Assembly (NCBI GenBank): GCA_009840735.1
Contig: VXNF01000058.1
Span: 1 to 53,763, forward strand
Length of the DNA stretch: 53,763 nucleotides
Reading direction: 5' to 3'
From: Acidimicrobiia bacterium
GTDB lineage: Bacteria > Actinomycetota > Acidimicrobiia > Acidimicrobiales > CATQHL01
Part shown: piece after piece, positions 26,901-33,873 of the stretch
How positions within the stretch are numbered: position 1 is the first letter of the stretch
Layout: every line of letters starts with the position of its first letter
Position numbers and translations under genes: made by a program
Notes under the pieces: model-generated
The model's input: the letters and a program-made list of their open reading frames with translations, nothing else
Databases searched by the model: none
What the model was told of the DNA's origin: nothing

Positions 26901-27325
26901 CGGCTGTAGGTGACCTGCTCGGCGGCGACGCCCCGCACGCGCGCCCTCATCAGCAGGTCCACGCCCGGCTCGCGCGCCACGGCTTCGCGCAGGCGTCTGA
27001 CGAGCCGTTCGTGCTCGGTCGCCAGCCCGTGCAGCCCGTCCGGGTAGGGCAGCAGGATCGGCTCGGAGCGGTCCTCGGGGTACACGACGAACCCCTGCCC
27101 CCGGGCGGTGCGCGCGTCTTGTTCGACTTCGATGCCGAGCCGGCTGAGGATCCGCAGCGCGGGCGGGTGCAGCCATTCGCCGGCCAGCCGCTTGGAGGTG
27201 TTGGGGTTCGCTTCGAGCAGGGCGACCGACGCGCCCCGCCGGGCGTGAGCCAGGGCGCACAGGCTCCCGACCGGCCCGGCGCCGACGACGGCGACGTCGT
27301 AGCGGCGGTCGGCGGCGAGGCTCAC
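23954..27325 (-). CDS. Squalene epoxidase-oxidosqualene cyclase fusion protein
   Basis: One uninterrupted 1123-residue frame encodes two consecutive sterol enzymes. Residues 1-~430 are an FAD monooxygenase of squalene-epoxidase type: GAGPVG at 15-20, VVGADGRASVVR (154-165) and IGDAAGHYHPLTAVGMTLG (281-299), then a hydrophobic helix (409-425) that could anchor it in the membrane. Residues ~470-1123 are an oxidosqualene cyclase: DCTAE at 848-852 (Asp848 protonates the epoxide; hopene cyclases have DXDD instead) and several QW repeats (QRDDGSWEG, QNRDGGFGSYE, QRRDGSWRG, QLADGGWGE). The start GTG overlaps the CYP51 stop (GTGA). M453 is a possible internal start but has no ribosome site, supporting a true fusion. 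Last gene of the operon. Confidence 0.92.
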   Translation of the reverse strand: MSLAADRRYDVAVVGAGPVGSLCALAHARRGASVALLEANPNTSKRLAGEWLHPPALRILSRLGIEVEQDARTARGQGFVVYPEDRSEPILLPYPDGLHGLATEHERLVRRLREAVAREPGVDLLMRARVRGVAAEQVTYSRDGESGSVSARLVVGADGRASVVRRSLGLPAKPQTCSRMLGVILHDVELPFEGYGHVICTEVGPILIYRLDSGSVRLIADIPLGRTAREGADALADSYADWLPAALRPAFCDALQQRRFLAANNALRPRHTYGNPYRVLIGDAAGHYHPLTAVGMTLGFGDAFTLAESGSFGDFTRKRLRATRAPELLAMGLYEVFADPRAESAALRRAIYRQWRSKPSIRDRTIRLLACEDTSVASLSWACGATALRAAATEAARTYRPSAWRRAGGILNALSLRFLWLWRGMLQMRRSGGVTAKTERARATLSNAFLISMPRPDPSLEVDRSEPPEGADAMGRAVDHLVSLQRDDGSWEGEMVWCPMLTAQYALLHHIIGQPLEADRRRLVLRSFEHTRLEGGTWGLHAHSPPHLFVTALVYVAARLLGVERDDPLVAPAGKFLRAEGVTGIPSWGKFWLALLNLYDWRGVNPLPAELWRLPRWLPLHPSNWYCHTRLIYMAMAAVYPLQPQAPVTPVIESVREELYPQGFENVHFAASRNRLRRGDLFARPSACVRAGYLLARLHGRLGGKRLRGRCAESLLDRIRWELRTTDHTSISPVSGLLNILALWLRDPEDADCAKALARLDGWIWEDEEAGTRIAGARSGSWDTGFALQALALAAPSGEVAPALRRGSDFLIRQQIGASFDGFAAADRIDPRGGWCFAGAWHGWPVTDCTAEAVRGLLAADADWANAEALGEAVRFMLRGQNRDGGFGSYESRRSAVGLEWLNPAEMFGESMTEHSHVECTASCLAAFAACAERAPQVLGSDAARAVKRAEAWLRRTQRRDGSWRGVWGVQYIYGTFFGIRGLLAAGAGAADPALRSACGWLAERQLADGGWGEHHSGCASGRYVAHSESQVIQTAWALIALLEAGDPDWAAISRGARFLIDTQDSQGRWPAQDAAGVFFRTALLDYVMYRQHFPLHALALFEQRRQAQPATRAAEGALATPR

Positions 27326-28731
27326 CGGAGGGCGGTCGGTTGGGGTCGCCGCCGGTAACCCAACCTGCACGGCTCGGTGGGGCCGGTCACCCAACTGCCG
27401 TAGTGGGGAGCGGGGACCGGCGTGGTCGCCTCGAAGTCGAAGCGGTCCAGCAGCACGGTCCAGATTGCCTTGAGCTGCAGGTAGGCGAAGCGTTTGCCCA
27501 TGCAGCGGTGCTTGCCGCCGCCGAACCCGATGAGGGCGTAGGTGTGCTGCTTGTCCTCCTGCGCGGGTGGCGCGAACCGGTCCGGGTTGAACCGGTCCGG
27601 GTCGCTGAACACCTCCGGCAGGCGGTGCGAGGCGGCCGGGGACACCATGGCCATGGCCCGCGCCGGCACGACGCGGTCCCGATAGCGCAGCGGCGCCAGG
27701 ACCTTGCGGATCAGCAGGATCAGCGGCGGGTGCAGGCGCTCGCACTCCCGCACGGCGTTCTCGAGTACTGCCTGGCGAGAGAGGCCTGCCAGGCTCACGG
27801 TCCCTGAGTCGCCGTACACCTCGGCCGACTCGGTTCGGATCCGGTCTGCGTACGGCCCGTGGTGCGCCAACTCCAGGCCGATCCAGGTGGCGAGCACCGC
27901 GCTGGTGTGCTGGCCGGCGAACAGCACCGTCAGCAGGATGCCCGCGATCTCCTCGTCGTTGAGGCGTCGCCCGTCGGAGTAGCGGGCGCCCATGAGCGTC
28001 TGCATGAAGTCGTCCGGCTCGACGCCGGCGCGGCGGCGCTCGGACATGACCCGCTCGAACATGGCCGCGATCTGCCGCCGCGCCCGGTCGCGGCTGCGGT
28101 GGGCTGCGGTGGGCAGGCGAGGGAAGAAGAACCCCAGCGTGTTGATGCCGTTCTGCAGGTCGTGGTAGGCGTCGGCGAACCCCTCGTCCACGAGGTCCCG
28201 GACTTCCTGTCCGATGAGGCAGCGGCTGGCGATGCGCACCGTGAGAGCGTTCATGGCGCGCGGCAGGTCGATCTCGCCCTCGGCGCCGAGCGCGTCGGCG
28301 AGGCGGCACGTCTCCTCGAACATGACCGGCGGAAAGGTCTCCATCATGGACTCGCGCAGCGCCGGGTACAGGAAGCCGAGTTGCTCGTCCATGAGCTCGG
28401 TGGAGACGTCATAAGCCACGCCGCGCCCGAAGATCGGCACGGTGAACTGATAGACGTCCTTGGCGCTCAGCTGCGTCTCCGGCGCTCTGAAGTAGGCGTC
28501 GTGCGCCTCGGGCCCGCTGAAGATCACGAACTGCCGCGGCCCTAGCCGGAAGCGGACCAGGTCGCCGTGGTCGTGGGCGGCGCGCCGCAGCATCGCAACC
28601 GGTTCTCGCTGGAACTCCCGCAGATGCCCGACCAGGGGCTGCGCCCCGGAGAGTTCGGGAGGCGCTGCGCCGGCCGTCGCCCCCGCGCCGTTCGAGGGCG
28701 CCGTGGTCGCTTGGGGCGGTGCCTGTGCCAT
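27322..28731 (-). CDS. cyp51: CYP51-like sterol 14alpha-demethylase cytochrome P450
   Basis: A 469-residue P450 that should remove the 14alpha-methyl of a lanosterol/cycloartenol-type sterol, using O2 and a reductase. The I-helix FAGQHTSAVLATW (271-283) has the AGQHTS typical of CYP51; ExxR is E329-R332; the heme loop FGGGKHRCMG has Cys410. The B'-C region VYQFTVPIFGRGVAYD (93-108) also matches CYP51. The first ~28 residues are low-complexity and no transmembrane anchor is seen, as in other bacterial CYP51s. ATG 28731 lies 7 bases from the reductase stop. It overlaps the fusion gene by 4 bases. No ferredoxin gene is in the cluster. Confidence 0.92.
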   Translation of the reverse strand: MAQAPPQATTAPSNGAGATAGAAPPELSGAQPLVGHLREFQREPVAMLRRAAHDHGDLVRFRLGPRQFVIFSGPEAHDAYFRAPETQLSAKDVYQFTVPIFGRGVAYDVSTELMDEQLGFLYPALRESMMETFPPVMFEETCRLADALGAEGEIDLPRAMNALTVRIASRCLIGQEVRDLVDEGFADAYHDLQNGINTLGFFFPRLPTAAHRSRDRARRQIAAMFERVMSERRRAGVEPDDFMQTLMGARYSDGRRLNDEEIAGILLTVLFAGQHTSAVLATWIGLELAHHGPYADRIRTESAEVYGDSGTVSLAGLSRQAVLENAVRECERLHPPLILLIRKVLAPLRYRDRVVPARAMAMVSPAASHRLPEVFSDPDRFNPDRFAPPAQEDKQHTYALIGFGGGKHRCMGKRFAYLQLKAIWTVLLDRFDFEATTPVPAPHYGSWVTGPTEPCRLGYRRRPQPTALR

Positions 28732-28738
28732 CGCGGGC

Positions 28739-29845
28739 TCAGTAGAGGTAGGGGACCATGGAGTAGCGGACCCGCTCGGTGTAGCGCCGCCAGAGGTCCC
28801 CGTACTTGGCGGCGCAGCGACGGTCGTCCCGCCGGGAGCGGTGTACCAACAGCCCGGCCAGCCAGGCAGGGAGCAGGAAGGGCACCCACGACCTGCCGCC
28901 GGCACACAGCGCGAAGGACAGGTACACGCAGATCTCCCCGGTGTAGTTGAGGTGCCGGCCGAGCCCCCAGAACCCCGAGACCAACAGCCGACCGTCCAGC
29001 GCCTCCGCCGGCCGTCCCCACACGGCGCAGGCAGGGTCGTTCTTGAAGCGATGCTTCTGGTCGTTGGCACCCCGGAACATCCAGAACCCCAGCGAGAACA
29101 GCACGCAGATTCCTGCGGCGGCGAGCGGGGTGAGCGTCTCTGGCTGGTGAATGAGCGACCAGCCCACGATGCAGTAGAAGAAGGGGACGAGGACGTAGTC
29201 GCCCCAAACCAGCATCCAACCGAACCGCTCGCTCAGCATGTCCCAGGTGTTGACCATTCCCTGCTCGAACTGGAAGTAGTTGAGAACGTAGGCGAACGCC
29301 AACACCTGATAGAGGACCATGCCGAGGGTGAGCCGACCGTAGGTCTCGTGTTGCACGACAGCGAAGGACACGTTGAGCAGGGCGAGGCCGATGAGCGACG
29401 GCCGGTAGCTGAACAGCTTGAGGTCCACGCCCGCCAGCGCGGGGTTCAGCTCGGTGCCGAAGAAGTATCCCCGCCACAAACCAGCGGGGCGGTTCGGTGA
29501 GCGTCGGCCACGCGCGTACAGCCAGCCCGACAGCCCGAAGGCGAACACGTTGGCTGCCACGAACAGAGCGGTGAAGTGAGAATGCAAGCCTGCCAAGGGC
29601 GAGCGGTAGAGCAGGCCCAAGAGGATCGCCGCCAGCATGGTCGCCAGGAAGACAACCATGCCGTTGACCTTGTAGACGCACCGCTTGCCGTTCAGCGGCG
29701 GCCCCTCGATCCTGCGCCCCGGCAGAACTGCGGACGCGGCGAAAAGCGCAGCGACGAAGCCGCCGAGGACGGCCGCGGCGACGGCCAGGGTCGCCGGAGA
29801 CACCCGAGAGAACGAGAAGTACCAGTCAGACAACTGCGGTGACAC
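28739..29845 (-). CDS. ERG24/ERG4-family sterol reductase (probable C14 reductase)
   Basis: A 368-residue polytopic membrane protein of the sterol-reductase family that includes Delta14-reductase (ERG24, TM7SF2), Delta7-reductase (DHCR7) and Delta24(28)-reductase (ERG4). The two family signatures are GTELNPALAGVDLKLFSYRP (~130-149) and LLVSGFWGLGRHLNYTGEIC near 285-304, with the C-terminal YSMVPYLY. NADPH is the expected donor. Being directly before the 14alpha-demethylase favours Delta14 reduction, because CYP51 creates the Delta14 bond. An ERG4-like role after C24 methylation is the alternative. GTG 29845 starts 20 bases inside the SdmA gene. Confidence 0.88.
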   Translation of the reverse strand: MSPQLSDWYFSFSRVSPATLAVAAAVLGGFVAALFAASAVLPGRRIEGPPLNGKRCVYKVNGMVVFLATMLAAILLGLLYRSPLAGLHSHFTALFVAANVFAFGLSGWLYARGRRSPNRPAGLWRGYFFGTELNPALAGVDLKLFSYRPSLIGLALLNVSFAVVQHETYGRLTLGMVLYQVLAFAYVLNYFQFEQGMVNTWDMLSERFGWMLVWGDYVLVPFFYCIVGWSLIHQPETLTPLAAAGICVLFSLGFWMFRGANDQKHRFKNDPACAVWGRPAEALDGRLLVSGFWGLGRHLNYTGEICVYLSFALCAGGRSWVPFLLPAWLAGLLVHRSRRDDRRCAAKYGDLWRRYTERVRYSMVPYLY

Positions 29846-30965
29846 CTTGGTCGGCTTGGCGGGCCAGATGTTCCTGCCACTTGCGCACGGTCACCGCCTG
29901 GAACTCCCGCACCACCGGATTCACCTCGATGGGCGGCGCGTGCCAGTGCTTCTCGTATCCCTCCTGCTCGGCCTCCACCGCTACCCGGTCCTGGCCGAGA
30001 AGGGGGCCGATGAGGGTCCGGTTGGCGATCTTGAGGACCAGCGTCATGAGCGTGCGGGGTATCCGCACCGGCAGTAGGGGAATCTTCAAGGAGCGGAAAT
30101 AGAAGAGGAAGAACGCTCGGGTGGTGCGCTCGTCGATCGGCAGCACGAACAGCCAGTGCTTGATGTCGTCGTCGGTGTTGGACCACTGGTACGGGTACTC
30201 GTAGCAGAGCTCCATGTGGTTTGTGTTCACGCGCCGGTGGTCCACGAACAGACCCGAGATGCGCCCGCGCCCGACGAGGGTGTTGTATTCCAGGTGAACG
30301 TTGTCGCCGACGGTCTCGCATCGTGTGAGGTCGGCACCGGTGAAGGGTCGGTAGCGGCGGTGAAGGTAGGCGTGGGAGAAGTCGCTCACGTTGTCGATTA
30401 TCACCGAGTGGTGCGCGGTGCATGTGAGGCTCAGCGGCACGCAGGCCCAGCGACCGTGGCCTTCGAGTTCGGGGATGTGGGGAATCGGGCGCGCCTCGGC
30501 CAACTCCGGGTCGCCGGGGAAGATCCACACCAGGCCGTAGCGCACCGTGACCGGGTAGGTCTCCAGTGACAGCTTCGGCGCCGAGCTACGTCCGAAGAGG
30601 TCCGGGACGTGGGCGACGCGGCCCTCTTCGTCGTACTCCCAGCCGTGGTAGCCGCACACCAGCCGGCAGTCCTCCACTTCGCCGAGGCTGAGTTTGATCT
30701 GGCGGTGCAGGCAGCGGTTCTCCACGGCGCGGAACTCGCCTGCGGCGGTGCGGTACAGGGCGATGGAGCGATTCCAGAAGACCACCTCGACCACCGAGGA
30801 GGGCTTCACGTTGCGCACTTCCTCCACGGCGTACCAGTAGTCCGGGTCGAGCCCGGCGGCGCGTGCCCGCTGGCGAAGCGTCGTGGCGCCCTCGAAGTCG
30901 CTCGGCGGGCCGGGCGCGGCGGCTGAGGCTGGCGCGGTCGGCCCGCGGCGGGTCCGGGTGCTCAT
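29826..30965 (-). CDS. sdmA: SdmA-like Rieske oxygenase (sterol C4 demethylation)
   Basis: A 379-residue Rieske non-heme iron oxygenase. The [2Fe-2S] ligands are Cys85-His87 (CLH) and Cys104-His107 (CGYH). The mononuclear iron site is in DNVSDFSHAYLHRRY, with His198 and His202 as likely ligands. The family is known from bacterial sterol C4 demethylation (SdmA of Methylococcus), where it oxidises a C4 methyl to a carboxylate; eukaryotes use the unrelated ERG25. The assignment rests on the domain plus the neighbours. ATG 30965 overlaps the SdmB stop by 4 bases (ATGA). No dedicated reductase or ferredoxin is seen nearby. Confidence 0.88.
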   Translation of the reverse strand: MSTRTRRGPTAPASAAAPGPPSDFEGATTLRQRARAAGLDPDYWYAVEEVRNVKPSSVVEVVFWNRSIALYRTAAGEFRAVENRCLHRQIKLSLGEVEDCRLVCGYHGWEYDEEGRVAHVPDLFGRSSAPKLSLETYPVTVRYGLVWIFPGDPELAEARPIPHIPELEGHGRWACVPLSLTCTAHHSVIIDNVSDFSHAYLHRRYRPFTGADLTRCETVGDNVHLEYNTLVGRGRISGLFVDHRRVNTNHMELCYEYPYQWSNTDDDIKHWLFVLPIDERTTRAFFLFYFRSLKIPLLPVRIPRTLMTLVLKIANRTLIGPLLGQDRVAVEAEQEGYEKHWHAPPIEVNPVVREFQAVTVRKWQEHLARQADQGVTAVV

Positions 30966-32101
30966 GGGGCTGCTCCTGTGCGCGGGTCGCCGGCGGGCGG
31001 CGAGGCTGCGTCGGACTGCCTCTCGCCGGCGGCCGGGGGATTGGCCTTGGGGTTGGTGATTCTGCCGCGCCCGCAGTGAAACGCGTACGCCTCGGCGACC
31101 GCCTCGGCGATGCTGGTGGGCTCGAATCCCAACTCCTCGCGTGCTTTGGCGGTGTCGGCGTGACGGCGCAGCTGCAGAAGCCGGACGGCGCCGGGCGTGA
31201 AGCGTTGGTTGACCTTGGGGTGGAAGCGGCTCAGGTAGTAGCTGGAGACCTCTGTCAGCCCGAGCATGAAGCGGGCGGGAATCCGCCGCCCCGGCCTCGG
31301 CAGGCCCGACACCGACTCGTAGAGGTCCAGGATCTCCGAGATGGTCTTGTACTCGCTGCTGAAGATGTACTTCTCTCCCGAGCGCCCCCGTTCCATGCAC
31401 AGCAGGTGGCCGGCGACGATGTCCCGGGCCGCCACGAACTCGAAGCCGCCGTCGACGTAGGCTCGGATCGTCCCCTTGGTGTAGTCGCACATGGTCCGGC
31501 CGAGCCGCGAAGGGAAGTAGTCGTGGCCCCCGACCACCGCGCAGCAGGTGGCGACGACCACTTCCTGTCCGGTGGCGGCGGCCCGCCAGCACTGGAGCTC
31601 CATGAGCGCCTTGCTGCGCTCGTATGGCATGGTCCGGGCCATCGGGTAGAAGGGCATCGTCTCGGTGCTCGCAGCGGACGGATCGTCGAGGTCGTAGCCC
31701 ACGGCGCTGAACGAGCCCGTCACGACGACCCGTCCCGCCTCGGTCTCCCGGGCGGCCTGCAGAACGTTGCGCGTGCCGAGGACGTTGGTCTCGAACAGCT
31801 CCCTGCGATGAGCCCGGTCGCCGTCGATCGTGGATATCTTGGCTGCGACGTGGTACACGCCCCGGCAACCGTCGATGGCGCGCCGCATGGCGTCGAGGTC
31901 TCGGATGTCGCCGAAGACCGCTTCGACGTCGAGGCCGTCGACAGCTTCGTTGTTGTCCGCATGTCTCAGCAACACCCGGACATTCACGCCGTCGCCGCGG
32001 AGACGGTGCAGCAGGTTGGCGCCCACGTGGCCGGCCGCGCCGGTGAGGAAGACCGGCGCTGCGCCTGAGCGAGGGGGGGCCGTAGATTCAGCGGCAGTCA
32101 T
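30962..32101 (-). CDS. sdmB: SdmB-like NAD(P)-dependent 3beta-hydroxysteroid dehydrogenase/C4-decarboxylase
   Basis: A 379-residue extended SDR of the 3beta-HSD type. The dinucleotide motif TGAAGHVGANL is at 20-30 and the catalytic pair Tyr160/Lys164 is in YERSK. In the bacterial Sdm pathway this enzyme oxidises the 3beta-hydroxyl of the 4-carboxysterol, leading to loss of CO2. ATG 32101 is supported by GGAGG about 8 bases upstream. It overlaps sdmA by 4 bases, so the pair is translationally coupled as expected for partners. The C-terminal ~30 residues (Asn/Ala/Pro-rich) look disordered. A separate 3-ketoreductase is not evident in the cluster. Confidence 0.88.
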   Translation of the reverse strand: MTAAESTAPPRSGAAPVFLTGAAGHVGANLLHRLRGDGVNVRVLLRHADNNEAVDGLDVEAVFGDIRDLDAMRRAIDGCRGVYHVAAKISTIDGDRAHRRELFETNVLGTRNVLQAARETEAGRVVVTGSFSAVGYDLDDPSAASTETMPFYPMARTMPYERSKALMELQCWRAAATGQEVVVATCCAVVGGHDYFPSRLGRTMCDYTKGTIRAYVDGGFEFVAARDIVAGHLLCMERGRSGEKYIFSSEYKTISEILDLYESVSGLPRPGRRIPARFMLGLTEVSSYYLSRFHPKVNQRFTPGAVRLLQLRRHADTAKAREELGFEPTSIAEAVAEAYAFHCGRGRITNPKANPPAAGERQSDAASPPAGDPRTGAAP

Positions 32102-32289
32102 ACTTCGGACCTCCGATCTGCGGTGCGCGCTGGGCCGCGCCCCGTCTCGCTGGATCTTGGCTTCACCCGGAATGATGGCTCTCGTGGCGCACAGTCAACT
32201 GCCCGAGTCCGTCGCGGGGTGGATGCACGATACTTCACGGAGTCTCAACGGTGGCGAAGGTGACTCTGGCGCGGGCGCTGTGGCCGCAG
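32102..32289 (-). promoter_or_regulatory. 188-base gap inside the sterol locus, possible second promoter
   Basis: This is the only sizeable gap in the cluster; other junctions overlap or are under 10 bases. It lies upstream of sdmB, whose ribosome site GGAGG is at its 5' edge. No protein-like frame was found. It may hold a second promoter for the five-gene sdmB-to-cyclase unit, but I could not define -10/-35 boxes. Confidence 0.3.
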
Positions 32290-32850
32290 TCAGAATCGAC
32301 CGCGCTGGGCGGCACGCAGCACGTTGCGCCCGTAGATCCGCAGCGTGCGGATCAGTGTCGTGAAGTCGAGCGTGCTGAAGATGGTGTCGGCCACCCCGAA
32401 CGGCAACATGGTGGGTATCCCGCCGCGGGCGTATTCGAGGATCCAGGCGCCGTCCACCATGCGGTACGACTTCGCCTGACCTCGGCCCAGGTGGAACGAC
32501 TCGCCGCGGCGGTACTCCTGGCGTCGCAGGTCGCCTTCTCCGAAGTACCACATCTCGCCGTCGAGGATCACCATGTCGTCGGCCGCCCAGCGATAGCGCC
32601 CGGTGTGGCCCATGTTCCCGATGGGGTTGCCGAAGAAGATTACGTACTCGCGCAGCGAGGCGTACAGGATGGCGATCTGGCCCATGGCGCCGCCGGCGTT
32701 GGACAGGAACCACTCCGGCTCGGTGTCGATGAGGCCCGGATAGCGTTCGGCCAGGTCTGCGATGATCGCCGGGAACATCTCCTCCAGCGGCAGATCGAGG
32801 TGGGTGTGGGCCACCTCCCGCAGCACCGCCGGGTCGAAGACGTACTTCAT
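32290..32850 (-). CDS. ERG2/sigma-1-receptor-type sterol C8 isomerase
   Basis: A 186-residue protein that matches the ERG2_Sigma1R family almost end to end: YVFDPAVLREVAHTHL (3-18), WFLSNAGGAMGQIAILYASL (47-66), EYVIFFGNPIGNMGHTGRY (68-86) and WILEYARGGIPTMLPFG (136-152). Glu139 aligns with the catalytic Glu of the Delta8-Delta7 isomerase/sigma receptor fold (Glu172 in human sigma-1, from memory). The N-terminal membrane helix of the eukaryotic proteins is missing, so it starts directly at the cupin-like domain. It should move the Delta8 double bond to Delta7. ATG 32850 is 3 bases after the methyltransferase stop. Confidence 0.9.
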   Translation of the reverse strand: MKYVFDPAVLREVAHTHLDLPLEEMFPAIIADLAERYPGLIDTEPEWFLSNAGGAMGQIAILYASLREYVIFFGNPIGNMGHTGRYRWAADDMVILDGEMWYFGEGDLRRQEYRRGESFHLGRGQAKSYRMVDGAWILEYARGGIPTMLPFGVADTIFSTLDFTTLIRTLRIYGRNVLRAAQRGRF

Positions 32851-32853
32851 CGC

Positions 32854-33873
32854 TCAGCCGGGCTTGCGGGCCAAGAAGCAGTACAGCGGCGTGAACACCC
32901 CGGCGCGGCCGCCGGCGACGAGCGCGTCACCCCCTGCGTTGAGGATCGTGCTGACCGCCGCGGCGCCTTCGGGCGCCAGCCGCAGCCGCTGCGCGACCCG
33001 CAGCGTCATGTTGATTAGGGCGCGCCCGGCGGGGGTGCGCGGAATGCTCGCCAGGCTGAGGTCCCGGCCTTGCAGGGCGCGGTACCAGGGAGTGTCGGGG
33101 TGCGACTCTGCGGCGCGGTCGCCCTCGGTCAGAATCTCGAACCCGGCGGCGGCCAGCGCGGCGCGGACCTCAGCGTTGTCCCCCAGGTCGGGCAGCCCAG
33201 CGCCGATGAGGATGTCTCGCTTGATCCGCTGGTGCTCGGGGTCCTGCGGGTCGAATCGTTCGGTCAGGCACCACTCCTGGCCCAAGAAGCAGGCGCCGGG
33301 TCGCAGCACGCGGAGTATCTCCGCGAACACCGCGCCCCGGTCGGGTGCATGGCACATTGACTCGATGGCGATCGCCGCGTCGAACCGGTCGTCCTCCTCT
33401 GGGATCTGCATGAAGTCGCCGTGGATGAAGCGGCACAACGAGGCGACGTCACGGGTGTGATGTTTGGCCCGTTCGATCTGGTAGGCGTTGAGGTTGAGGC
33501 CGACCATGGTGGCGCCGTAATGGCGGGCGAAGGTGCCCATCGGCCCGCCGACGCCGCACCCGGCGTCCAGCACCGTCATCTCGGGCCCCAGCGACAGCTG
33601 GGCGGCGAGCGAATGCTGGTGGCGCAGGAGGGACGCCTTGAGGTTCTCACCTCGTTCCCGCGGGGCGAAGTGGAACGAGGTGCCCCAGCCGAACTCGTAG
33701 AAGTCCGTGGCCAAGTCGTAGTACTGGGTGACGAGCGACCGGTAAAGCTCTCTTCTGCGCTCGGGGTCCGCGTCCTGGCTCTCGATGTACTCCTCGAGGA
33801 CCGGCCGCACCTGTGGAACGGTCAGCGCCGACCAGGTTCGTTGGCGCGGTCCTTTGGCGGTTGTCGGGGTCAT
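32854..33873 (-). CDS. Sterol 24-C-methyltransferase (ERG6/SMT type)
   Basis: A 339-residue SAM-dependent methyltransferase. The sterol-binding signature reads YYDLATDFYEFGWGTSFHFA (51-70), nearly identical to region I of ERG6/SMT enzymes. The SAM motif is LDAGCGVGGPM (102-112), and IAIESMCHAPDR (168-179) and GQEWCLTERFD (198-208) match later SMT regions. The expected reaction adds a methyl to C24 of a Delta24 sterol. It is the first gene of the locus, transcribed divergently from a secreted-protein gene, with only a weak ribosome site before ATG 33873. gamma-Tocopherol or other methyltransferases share the fold, but the YEFGWG segment and operon favour sterol. Confidence 0.9.
   Translation of the reverse strand: MTPTTAKGPRQRTWSALTVPQVRPVLEEYIESQDADPERRRELYRSLVTQYYDLATDFYEFGWGTSFHFAPRERGENLKASLLRHQHSLAAQLSLGPEMTVLDAGCGVGGPMGTFARHYGATMVGLNLNAYQIERAKHHTRDVASLCRFIHGDFMQIPEEDDRFDAAIAIESMCHAPDRGAVFAEILRVLRPGACFLGQEWCLTERFDPQDPEHQRIKRDILIGAGLPDLGDNAEVRAALAAAGFEILTEGDRAAESHPDTPWYRALQGRDLSLASIPRTPAGRALINMTLRVAQRLRLAPEGAAAVSTILNAGGDALVAGGRAGVFTPLYCFLARKPG

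Noticed and set aside
27326-28309. Extension of the epoxidase-cyclase frame upstream by 328 codons
   Set aside because: It overlaps the whole 5' two thirds of CYP51 in another frame and is Arg/Pro-rich without motifs. GTG 27325, overlapping the CYP51 stop, gives the expected FAD N-terminus.
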